Part shown: positions 55,511-64,000 of the stretch, one piece after another | Layout of the letters: each line of letters begins with the position of its first letter | Numbering within the stretch: the stretch's first letter is position 1 | Assembly: GCF_009905375.1 (NCBI RefSeq) | Contig: NC_133653.1 | Location: 58,602,673-58,666,672 of the forward strand | Direction of reading: 5' to 3' | DNA length: 64,000 nucleotides | From: Apium graveolens | Taxonomy: Eukaryota; Streptophyta; Magnoliopsida; Apiales; Apiaceae | Translations under genes and position numbers: made by a program | The notes under the pieces: generated by a model | The model's database searches: none | Told to the model about the DNA's origin: nothing | The model's input: only the letters and a program-made list of their open reading frames with translations

Positions 55511-57955
55511 GACATGGATTATCCTCAATTTGAACTTGGGATGGTGTTTAGTAGTGGCCAGGTGTTCAGAGCTGCTGTTAGGAAACATGTTATAGTGCAC
55601 TAGAGATCAATTAGGTTGAAAAAAAACTTAAAGGACAAAATCAAGTGGATCTGTGCACCAGGTTATGGTTGGAAATGCTATGGGATCAAGCAACAAAGGT
55701 CAACAAATATTCAAATCAAGACTTTGATGAATGTGGACACATGTACTCCCACCTGGGAACAAAAACGGGTTAACTCAACATGGATTGCAAATGCTTATAT
55801 AGATCAGATCAAACTAAATCCAACCTGGAAATTGGCATCATTCTATAAACAAGCAGCGAATGACTTAAAGTGTTCAGTTTCATATTATATGATATATAGG
55901 GCCATGAGGAAAGCAAAAGAGAAAATTATGGGTAACTGTGAGCAAGAATTTAAAAAATTCTACAGATATGGAAATGAACTTATGAAGACCATGCCAGATA
56001 CAACTGTCAAACTCATGATAGAGGCTGCTGAAGCTGGAGTTGAAGTAGAAGATTAAAAAAACATTATCTGTCTTGGCCCTCTAAAAGTTGGATTCTTATC
56101 AGGCTGTAGAACCTTACTTGGGTTAGATGGGTGTTACTTAAAAGGATCCTTCAAGGGGATTCCAATGAGTGTTGTGGCTACAGATCCCAATGATGGGATG
56201 TATCCTGTGGCCTGGGCCCAGGTGGAAGCAGAAAATGGGCAAAGCTGAGATTGGCTTTTAAGCTTGCTTAAAGAAGACTTTCAGATTAAAAATGATGGAG
56301 GCTACACATTCATCTCATACATGCAGAAGGTAAATGATATATCTTCAAGTTGTTGAACCTTTTTAATGCACATTTTTTAGTAGTTCTATAATAACTTCTT
56401 TAATGCACATTTCTATTTAAGGCCTAGTAAATGCATTGGAAAAGTACTTTCCAGCAGCAGAAAAGAGGTTCTGTGTAATGCATTTATACCATAACCTCTT
56501 CGATGTGTAAAATGGGGTTGGGATTAAAGGAGAACTTCGATCAGCTGCCAAGTCAACAAGTGAATACTATTTTAATAAGCACATGGATAATCTGAAAAAG
56601 GTATTTCCTCACACTTGCTTATATAATTGTTTTATTAAAGGAATTCACCAATCTTACATAATTATTAACAGTTGCACTTAAAAGCATACACATAGTTAGC
56701 TCGGAAGCCCAGCTCCCAATGGATTAGATTTGCTTTTAGAGAGATTTGCAAGTGTGATACTTTTGTCAAGAACAATTACGAGATCTTCAACAATGCAATC
56801 AATCCATTCAGGGAAATGGGTATTCTGACAATGTTCAAGTCTATTCACATTGCTTGTATGCAAAGGATTCAAAGCAGAAAGTCCAAATTTGAGAGGAGGA
56901 ACACTATTTTTTTATACACGAGCTTTAAAAAAACTGGACAAGTAAGTGATGTCTATATTACACTCTTCTCTTTAAATAAGGACATGTAAGATTTTAAAAT
57001 ATTTCTTCTTTTATCGTGTAGAGCTATAAAAGTTGCAATTAGAGCAACACCAGTATGGAATGGAGGAGATAAATATCATGTGACCATGAGTGCAAAAGGA
57101 CATGAAATGGTAGTAGACCTGAAGAGGCATGTTTGTGTTTGTCGTAAATGGCAGTTGACAGGTATTCCATGCTTTCATGTATGTGCTTGCATTTTATTTT
57201 TAAAAAAAAACATGTGATTAAAATCATGAGTATTATAAAAGATCCATATATCTCAACGTATACAACCATATCTTGGAGCCAATTAATGGCGAGGAATATT
57301 GGGAGAAGGTGGATGAAAGTGTTGATCTTCATTTACCTCCATGGTAAGAATTTCATCTGGAAGGCCAAAAAAGAACAGAAAGAAGAACAAGGATATGGTT
57401 GTTGATGCAAGGCAAATAACCTTACAATGCTAAAAAGAAAACAAACTTCTCTCAGATGTGGAATCTGTCAACAATTTGGGCATAACTCTAGGACATGCAA
57501 AAAAAGGTAATCTTTAACTTTTGCCTCGTCTGTTGCATTATGATTGTACTATAGTTAAATGCATCATGTTTTACTAGAAATTGGACCCAGAGAGGGATCG
57601 TAAAGAAGGCTATGAGACAGAAGAAGTTGAGCCTGTTAAGAAGATTGTCAAGTGTTTTTACTGCAAAGAAGAGGGTCACAACACCAGGACCTGCAAATCA
57701 AAGGTTTGTAGAATCACTAGTAACTATTACATTAACTCCCTAATAAATTTATTAAAATTTGACATTGTTATTTCAGAAAGTCGATTTTGCAATAAAAAAA
57801 AAGGATGCACGCCTAAAACAGCAAAATCAAGATGAGATCATGAAAGCTGACCTTGAAGAATCTCTAAAGAAGAAGTTAGAAGAAGAGCTAAAACAGAAGA
57901 AAAAGACAAAGAAGAAGAGAAAGGCCCGGAGACTAAGAAGAAGACCATTTAACAT
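55511..57955 (+). pseudogene. MULE transposase, DNA-binding, catalytic, SWIM and zinc-knuckle parts (broken)
   Basis: It continues the frame of the left part. FELGMVFSSGQVFRAAVRKH (near 55529) opens the MuDR-type DNA-binding domain, with a stop at 55602. 55616-56056 is open for 146 codons and covers the rest of that domain. The MULE catalytic domain follows with LDGCYLKGSFKGIPMSVVA (near 56124), holding the first catalytic Asp, and YPVAWAQVEAENGQS then TGA in place of Trp. A probable intron starts near 56330, and the next exon holds RFCVMHLYHNLF (near 56467). A SWIM-type zinc finger (CVCRKWQLTGIPCFH, near 57133-57177) and two knuckles (CGICQQFGHNSRTC near 57460, CFYCKEEGHNTRTC near 57653) end it, with a Lys-rich tail. 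This cut-and-paste transposase is no longer functional. Confidence 0.85.
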
Positions 57956-58960
57956 TGTTAGAAATATGTTGTGAACTTGATGATAAGTTAAAAAAATCAC
58001 CTTAGTAAATTTAACTTAGTGAATTTTGTAGCACTCGACGGATAATCTAATAAAATCCCGACGGATAAACTTTACAGTCCCGACATATGACAGATTAATA
58101 TGCATCGAGTGAGTAGCTTATGTAATAATAACAATTGTAGCACATTTCTGTAAACAACTTTGTTTAGATTCTGTAGGAGCATATGAGTCATGTTGACTAC
58201 TAGTGGATATGCAGAATAGGTTGATTAATTGTAAATATGAGATGTCTTGTAATTATGTGTAAGTAAAATGGGGTCAAGTGACAAATAGCTACCCGATGGA
58301 TGATCAACAAAGCTTCCCAACGGATGACAAACATATACCTGACGGTTGATCAAATTCAAATATATGTTGACAGTAACAACACAGTCACATGCGTTGGGTG
58401 TTTGCGAAAGGAATGTGGCAGCCTGTTAAGCAGGAATTTGAGAACAAAGAAGCATTACCATTTTCATGCAATTGTGAAGATATTCAAAGATGCTTGGAAT
58501 AGAGTAATGAAGTAGCATGGAGTTAGACTAGATATGTTTTGTGTTATTATCTTGTCTTATTGTCATGTAAACTTGGTGATATATAAACCAAGTATAGCTA
58601 GTAGAACATTCAACTAAGCAGACACATTTTAAAAGAGAGATAGAAAAAGTTGTACTTGTCAAGAATTTCTCTGTAGTTTGTTTGTTCTATTTGTAAAGCA
58701 GCTATGAGCCATTTTAAGCTACACAGAGTTCTCAAATTGATATATATATATATATATATATATATGGTGGATACATTCAAATCCACCAGAAATTTTTAAA
58801 GCTTGTTGTTTTGATTTCAATTATCTTTTTATTCCGCACTTTAGCAAAATCAAACATTGTTATATATATTAAGATAGAACTGTTTTAAAATCTGAAAAAG
58901 TAGCCAGAATTATTTTCAACCCCCCTTCTGTAATTCTTGTTGTATTGTTAGGGAATAACA
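57956..58960 (+). repeat. Element D 5' LTR
   Basis: 1005 bp, starting TGTTAGAAATATG and ending GGGAATAACA, with TATATAAA at 58580-58587. About eight degenerate CGACGGAT motifs lie at 58032-58400 and a (TA)n tract at 58740-58765. Confidence 0.93.
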
Positions 58961-58962
58961 AT

Positions 58963-58974
58963 TGGTATCAGAGC
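58963..58974 (+). promoter_or_regulatory. Element D primer binding site (initiator tRNA-Met)
   Basis: TGGTATCAGAGC is a perfect match to the canonical copia PBS. Confidence 0.95.
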
Positions 58975-59020
58975 AAGCTCTTGAAGTACAAAGAGTGTAA
59001 AGATCACAACAAACAGCAAG

Positions 59021-59539
59021 ATGAATAAGAAGGATGTTGGAGTCAAAATTCCATTTATGGACAAAGATAATTATCACCACTGGAAGGTGAAAATGCACCT
59101 AAATCTTCTTTCCCAAGATGAGGCCTATGTGGATTGTATAGAGAGAGGTCCTCATGTACCAATGAGAGCTGCAACTGGCAATGAACCATATGTTCCCAAA
59201 CCTAGGCATGAATGGTCAGACCCTGATATTGAGCAAGTCAAGAAAGATATGAAGGCCATGAACATTTTGTTCAATGGATTTGATGGTGATATGTTTGATA
59301 ACATCATTAACTGTAAAACAGCCAAAGAGGTTTGGGACACAATCCAGATTATTTGTGATGGTACTGAGCAAGTAAGGGAGAACAAGATGCAGCTACTGAT
59401 TCAGCAATATGAGCATTTCCACTGTGAAGAAAGTAAGTCTCTCAATCATATTTTTAGTATATTTCAAAAGCTACTAAATGCTCTGAAATTGCATGGAAGA
59501 GTCTATCAAACAAAAGACTCTAATCTCAAGTTCCTTAGA
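59021..59539 (+). pseudogene. Element D gag, truncated by E insertion
   Basis: The start ATG at 59021 (MNKKDVGVKIPFMDKDNYHH) is 60 bases after the LTR. 173 codons are open without stop up to the E insertion, then the LTR of E adds foreign residues. The copia Gag N-terminus (WKVKMHLNLL) is followed by a UBN2-like core (CKTAKEVWDTIQIICDGTEQ). No zinc knuckle is reached. It tells what the off-window gag of O probably looks like, since the LTRs are of one family. Confidence 0.9.
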
Positions 59540-62500
59540 TGTAACGTCCTCCAGACCCGGGGTATAAGTCTAGGGGTTACTAGCTAATCACCAAACATAT
59601 ACAATTTGATTAACAAATAATAAGAAATGTATCTAAACCCCTTTAACACTAACCAGGATCTCTTTAGGTTGAAGTATGAAAACAAGAACCACTAACTACT
59701 TTATTACAAACCAAATTCAAAATATTACAACTCTCTTTATTACAAACCATTGTCTAACCAGTTTTAAACTAATTTCATCTTTTATTCAAACACACACACT
59801 AACTAGCTGCACTCCACCTGATCGGGCAACTCAAAGCTTTCTTCCTGGATTGGGATCAACACCTTGGGAATGAGAGGATCCTGAGGCTTGACCCGCTTCT
59901 TTACCACTCGAGTCCTGATGGGTTTCATATTCCTTCTTAACTGAAAATAATAAGGTGAATAACAACAAAAAGGGGTGAGCCAAAAATTACTTAACAAGTC
60001 CGCAACATATAAACAGTGTTAAAGCAGTTTAAATGAATCGGTAACTAGGTATATTTGCAAAGATATCACCCCGCGAGAATAGAAAGAAGGCCATTGCTGG
60101 CGAGTATAAAAGAACTAATTGGACACAAGCTCACATCTATACCCTGCTGATCAGCCAGGATACAGTGCAGATCTATATCCCACTATATAGATCCAGTCGG
60201 GCACCCAGGAATTACGGCCTATCTCAAGGATCCGGTTATGTTCCGGTCCTTAGGATTAAGTAAACTTAATCCCCAAAAATATCATTATCCAGTCCATGGA
60301 GTAGCAACCGGAACAATTGGTATGCGTTAATATATTCAAATCACCAGAATATACCAATGTGTATGCGTAGCAATTGAAATATGAACAATGAATTCAAAGG
60401 AAAAGGAGAAATCAAGAATCTAAATGAAATATGAACAAGAGAATAACAAGTGTGTATCAGTGTTTATGAACGAAAATTAAAGAGTGCAAGTGTGATAAGA
60501 ATCTGAAGAAATATCACTATTCTGAAATTATAATTGGGGAAAAACTTTCCTTATGCGCGACTCACTTCAATTATATCACATTCGTCTATTAGAGAAATAG
60601 ACTGGTTTAGTCAATTCGTACTTCAATTGCGTCTTGAATCGACTTCACATCGTCCCTATTGTCTACCCATGCGCTTATGACTGACTCGTATATTATATAA
60701 TTAACAAGTAAGACTCGACTAACCACATAATACACATAAGCACATAAGCACATAATCATTTTTGTAGTTAAAATAATTTTTAGAATCAGAATCGACCCGC
60801 TGATCGCTCAACTGATCATTATCTGACTCGTTTTCTATTTTTCGGGATTTCTCGGACTCGTCTCGGCGCGCGATTCGGCTTCTAATCAAATAAATAACAA
60901 AGTCGACTACTTTCTAGAAGAAATTAGGTTTTAATATTATTTTTAATGAAATTATTTTATTTTTCTGAGTCAAAGGGCTTTTGTTTCGCTCGAATCGGAC
61001 TAACGGTCTATTTAATATCAATTAAACACAGATAATTCAATTTATTATTCAATATAAATAATTATTATTAATTTTTAAATCCTAAAATAAGTTTTAAATA
61101 ATTATTTAAGAAAAATCAGAACTGAAAATGATTTTTCTATAATTTTTGGAATTAAAATGAATTTATTATAATTTATTGAAAATTATTTAATTAATTATCA
61201 AAATAATTAATCATTTTAATATAATTATTAAATAATAAATAAATAATAAATAATTGAGAAAATAATTAAATCTGATTTTTAGAAAATATTTCAGAATTAT
61301 TTATAATATAAATTAATTAATTAAATAATTAATTAATCAATTTATAAAATAAACAAAACTGATTTTTAAAATTAATAAAAATAAAAAGTAAAAAAAATTT
61401 CGAAAAAAATTTGTCAGAACTGAAATTCCTGACAAAACAGATCAAACACGGGTCAACTGGACGGGTCAAACGGGTCAAAATCCAGGTTGTAATGAACATG
61501 CCGGACTTTGCCCAGAATCCGGCCACCGGAGTAACTTCCAGCCTGCCATTTTCAGGCCAAAAACGAAACTGATTGGTTCGTTTTTAAGCTGGGAACAATT
61601 CCAAATTGTTTTGGCAATCTAATTCTGGCAACAACATCACGGAATAACCCTCAGGTCACCTTCTCCGATCAAACCGACTTCATCTCCGGCGATGTATCGA
61701 TTTTGTTCGTTTGTACATGAAACTTCGATGTTAATAGCTTAAATCAAAGCTTGTTAAACACATAATCAAAGCCCTAATACCCTATATACCTCAGCTTTCT
61801 CTAAATCAAAAACGTACAAATCAAAATTGACTATAAACCCTAGATATCAAATTATCAATTCAAGCAATCGTCGGTAAATTAATTAACAGAAATCAGTTAG
61901 AAATCATCAGACAAAGCTATTTATAACATCAATTTCAACAAATAACCCCAGAATCAAAAAGTACCAAATCGGGCATAAACCCTAGAAATCGAAAATCAAA
62001 AATAACAACTCAAAACTTGAAATTGATGGAAGAAATAGAAAGAACAGATCGAAACTTGTGATTTGAGTATTCGAACTGCTTGATTTGGTGCAGAAATCAG
62101 ATCAAAATCAGTGTTTGATTGTTCAACCCGAATTCAAAACCCGGCCCGGTTCTTGAGAGAAATTTCTAATTTTCTGATTTTTAATTACTTAATTAATAAT
62201 AATTAAATAAAAATTAGACTATTTATAGTAGTGAAATTAATACTCCTAATTAAAATTAAGGCCCTAATTCTACACTTTTCGAAATTAATAGGCCCCTAAT
62301 TTTATAATTTTTGAGTATTAAAATTTAATTTATAAATATTTTATATATACAATATATATGCCAAAATTTCCCAAAATTTGTGAATAATGCAAAAATACAA
62401 AGAAATGGTATAAATGAAAGTCCTATAATTTTATTAAAATAAAAATGTGATTTTTGTGTGGTTTTTAACACCCAATGGGGCCCGGAAAAGTCATTTTTCG

Positions 62501-62819
62501 CAAAATGAGAAAATTTGTAAAATATCTAGATGCTCAGAATATTGCGATGGTAAAAGCCGTTTGATGAAAAATAAGGCCCATTGTTTTATTTGAAATACCT
62601 GCTTTAAAATCATGATTCGGGTCGTAAAACGTTTGAATGAAAGCTATAGATGCAAAATAAAATATCTGAAAAATATCTTAAAAATACCGGGATGACACAG
62701 AATGCACGTAACATATAGCAATTAGGGTTTGACATTTAATTCCACATAAATAACACATTAACACACATAATTTATTATAAATATGATATAATACAGACGT
62801 AAATTTTCCAGACATTACA
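59540..62819 (-). repeat. Element E 3' LTR
   Basis: 3280 bp; on the plus strand it reads TGTAACGTCCTCCAGACCC ... CCAGACATTACA, so on its own strand TGTAATGTC...GGACGTTACA. It has a very AT-rich middle (61020-61390), and I found no ORF worth noting. It is related to the solo LTR at 51988-55505. Confidence 0.9.
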
Positions 62820-62832
62820 TCCTTCCCCCCTT
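62820..62832 (-). promoter_or_regulatory. Element E polypurine tract
   Basis: On the minus strand AAGGGGGGAAGGA runs into the TGTAATG start of the LTR. Confidence 0.88.
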
Positions 62833-62859
62833 AATAGGATTCTGTCCTCAGAATCTTAC

Positions 62860-64000
62860 TATGAAAAAAAATAAGGATATTTCTCTAACATTTCACTCTC
62901 AAGTTCTCAGGTTGATTCTTCAACCATAGGGTTTCTCCACAATACTCGCACTGGAAACACGGACTTATTTCTCAACACTTTCTCTCGCCGATCTAAAATT
63001 ATTCTCGGCTGTTCTACAAAAGACAAATTAGGTTGAATATCTACCGGTGCATACTCTATTACATGCCTAGAATCAGGATTATATCGCTTAAGCATTGACA
63101 CGTGAAACACATTGTGAATATGTTGCATATGAGGCGGTAAAGCTAGTTCGTACGCAACTTTTCCCACTTTCTTCAAAATTTCAAATGGTCCGATGTATCG
63201 TAGCTTCAATTTACCCTTGTTACCAAATCTGGTTAATCCTTTCCATGGCGATATTTTGAGTAACACATGTTCTCCTTCTTGGTAGTCCATATCCTTCCTG
63301 GCTCGATCTGCATATTTGCGTTGTCTATTTTGTGTTGTATCCAATCATTTTTGAATAAGTTCTATCTTTTCTTTAGTCTGTTGAATTAATTCTGGACCCA
63401 AAGCCTTGCGTTCTCCAACTTCATCCCAATATACTGGTGATCTGCATTTTCTCCCATATAATGCTTCGTACGGTGGCATTCCGATGCTTGCATAACAGCT
63501 GTTGTTGTAAGAAAATTCAACCAAAGGTAAATGCTCATCCCAACTGCCTTCGAAGTCAATCGCGCAAACTCGTAGCATGTCTTCGATTATTTGGATAGTT
63601 CTTTCACTCTGCCCATCGGTTTGCGGATGATAAGCGGTACTCATGTTAATTTAGTTCCAAGACATTCTTGAAATTGTCTCCAAAATCTTGAATTGAAACG
63701 GGGATCTCGATCAGACATGATAGATATTGGAACTCCATGTCACATCACAATTCTTTAAGATACAAGTGCACTAGCTTGTCGAGCGAAAATCTTTCAATAA
63801 TCGGTAAAAAATGTGCCAACTTTGTTAGTCTGTCAATGATTATCCATATCGCATCATGATTTGCTTTAGTCCTTGGAAGTCCTACTATAAAATCCATCAC
63901 TAGATGTTCCCATTTCCATTCTGGAGTATCCAATGGTTGCAGTAATCCACTCGGACGTTGCTGTTCCGCTTTAACTCGCTGGCATGTGTAGCATTTATTT
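62860..64000 (-). pseudogene. Element E integrase and chromodomain-like C-terminus (partial, broken)
   Basis: Read on the minus strand from 64000: the CYTCQRVKAEQQRPSG end of the zinc-binding domain, then the core with VMDFIVGLP (first Asp, near 63907). A stop lies at 63745, a one-base loss near 63650, then AYHPQTDGQSERTIQ with the catalytic Glu (near 63600). A TGA at 63342-63344 sits where CGA is expected. 63341-62907 carries the integrase C-terminal domain (GEHVLLKISPWKG) and a chromodomain-like segment (SVFPVRVLWRNPMVEEST). That segment stops at TGA in place of the conserved Trp; the rest (ELESEM...) is readable to about 62870. Chromodomains direct integration into heterochromatin. The truncated end and stops make it inactive. 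Confidence 0.88.

Larger units (their letters stand above)
50310..57955 (+). mobile_element. Mutator-like element (MULE), decayed, right end missing
   Basis: The left end is placed near 50310, where a TIR-like stretch begins (TTCACTTTGTATCCCAACGG near 50328, then CACCCCTCAACTAAGAGACC near 50390). This is approximate because the matching right TIR is not seen. Within are the N-terminal, DNA-binding, MULE transposase, SWIM and zinc-knuckle parts of a MURA-type transposase. The element is cut by a solo gypsy LTR (51988-55505), and on the right by copia D at 57956. Confidence 0.75.
57956..59539 (+). mobile_element. Element D: Ty1/copia (same family as O), 5' part
   Basis: It consists of the 5' LTR (57956-58960), PBS and gag start, cut at 59539 by chromovirus E. 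The remainder lies beyond the window. It sits in the MULE; its left flank is ATTTAACAT. The LTR is homologous to the 3' LTR of O but clearly diverged, including loss of many CpG sites in the CGACGGAT motifs. Confidence 0.9.
59540..64000 (-). mobile_element. Element E: Ty3/gypsy chromovirus (Del/Tekay-like), 3' part on the minus strand
   Basis: On the minus strand, from 64000 down, come the integrase, a chromodomain-like end, the PPT and then the 3' LTR (62819 to 59540). The 5' portion is off the right edge. It inserted into gag of D; the five bases TTAGA (59535-59539) are the left TSD candidate. The long LTR (3.28 kb), the integrase-chromodomain order and the motif IHNVFHVSMLKRY near the core end fit the Del/Tekay clade. 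Confidence 0.9.

Noticed and set aside
58740..58765. (TA)n tract in the D LTR
   Set aside because: Ordinary microsatellite.

Overview
This is a plant nuclear window, most likely from a eudicot with a large, repeat-rich genome. The shapes of the copia proteins resemble those of Apiaceae and Asteraceae elements, but the species cannot be fixed from the sequence. I recognise no host gene, rRNA, tRNA or CRISPR. Almost all of it is a stack of nested transposable elements. Boundaries are set mostly by TG...CA LTR ends, primer binding sites (PBS), polypurine tracts (PPT) and 5-bp target duplications (TSD).

Layout. (1) 1-13602: 3' part of a Sirevirus-like copia element (O). Its long post-pol reading frame (1-2677 and 10687-12555) is split by a complete but internally deleted copia element N (2678-10681, TSD CTTGA). 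The 3' LTR of O is 12556-13602. (2) 13603-49161: O sits in the first LTR of a tandem Athila-like Ty3/gypsy array with three LTRs and two internal regions: A1 (14210-18387), a shared LTR (18388-19837), A2, and a final LTR (47714-49161). Both copies carry one gag-protease-tail frame and lack RT, RNase H and integrase at the same place, so the family looks non-autonomous. (3) A2 is split by a Tat-type gypsy element B (22346-33071, TSD GGTTT) and a 13-kb Sirevirus C (34422-47425, TSD GAAAA/GAAGA). (4) 49162-50310 is unassigned. (5) 50310-57955: a decayed Mutator-like (MULE) transposase gene, split by a 3.5-kb solo gypsy LTR (51988-55505, TSD CTAAT). (6) 57956-59539: the 5' LTR and gag start of copia D, same family as O. 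(7) 59540-64000: D is cut by a minus-strand chromovirus E, represented by its 3' LTR and the end of its integrase and chromodomain.

How the parts work. In each element the LTR drives transcription, gag and pol build the particle and copy the RNA, and integrase inserts the DNA. Nearly every gag-pol here is broken by nonsense codons, frameshifts or deletions. The striking exception is a three-exon antisense gene in element B (30943 to 29014, minus strand; 589 codons). It is still fully open, has two short T-rich GT-AG introns and its own TATA box, and has a dense array of TGGGCY motifs upstream. Other points worth attention are a trio of hairpins in the extra frame of O that reuse the LTR repeat motif of that family, palindromic arrays in the LTR and post-pol region of C, and a small promoter-preceded open frame in C.
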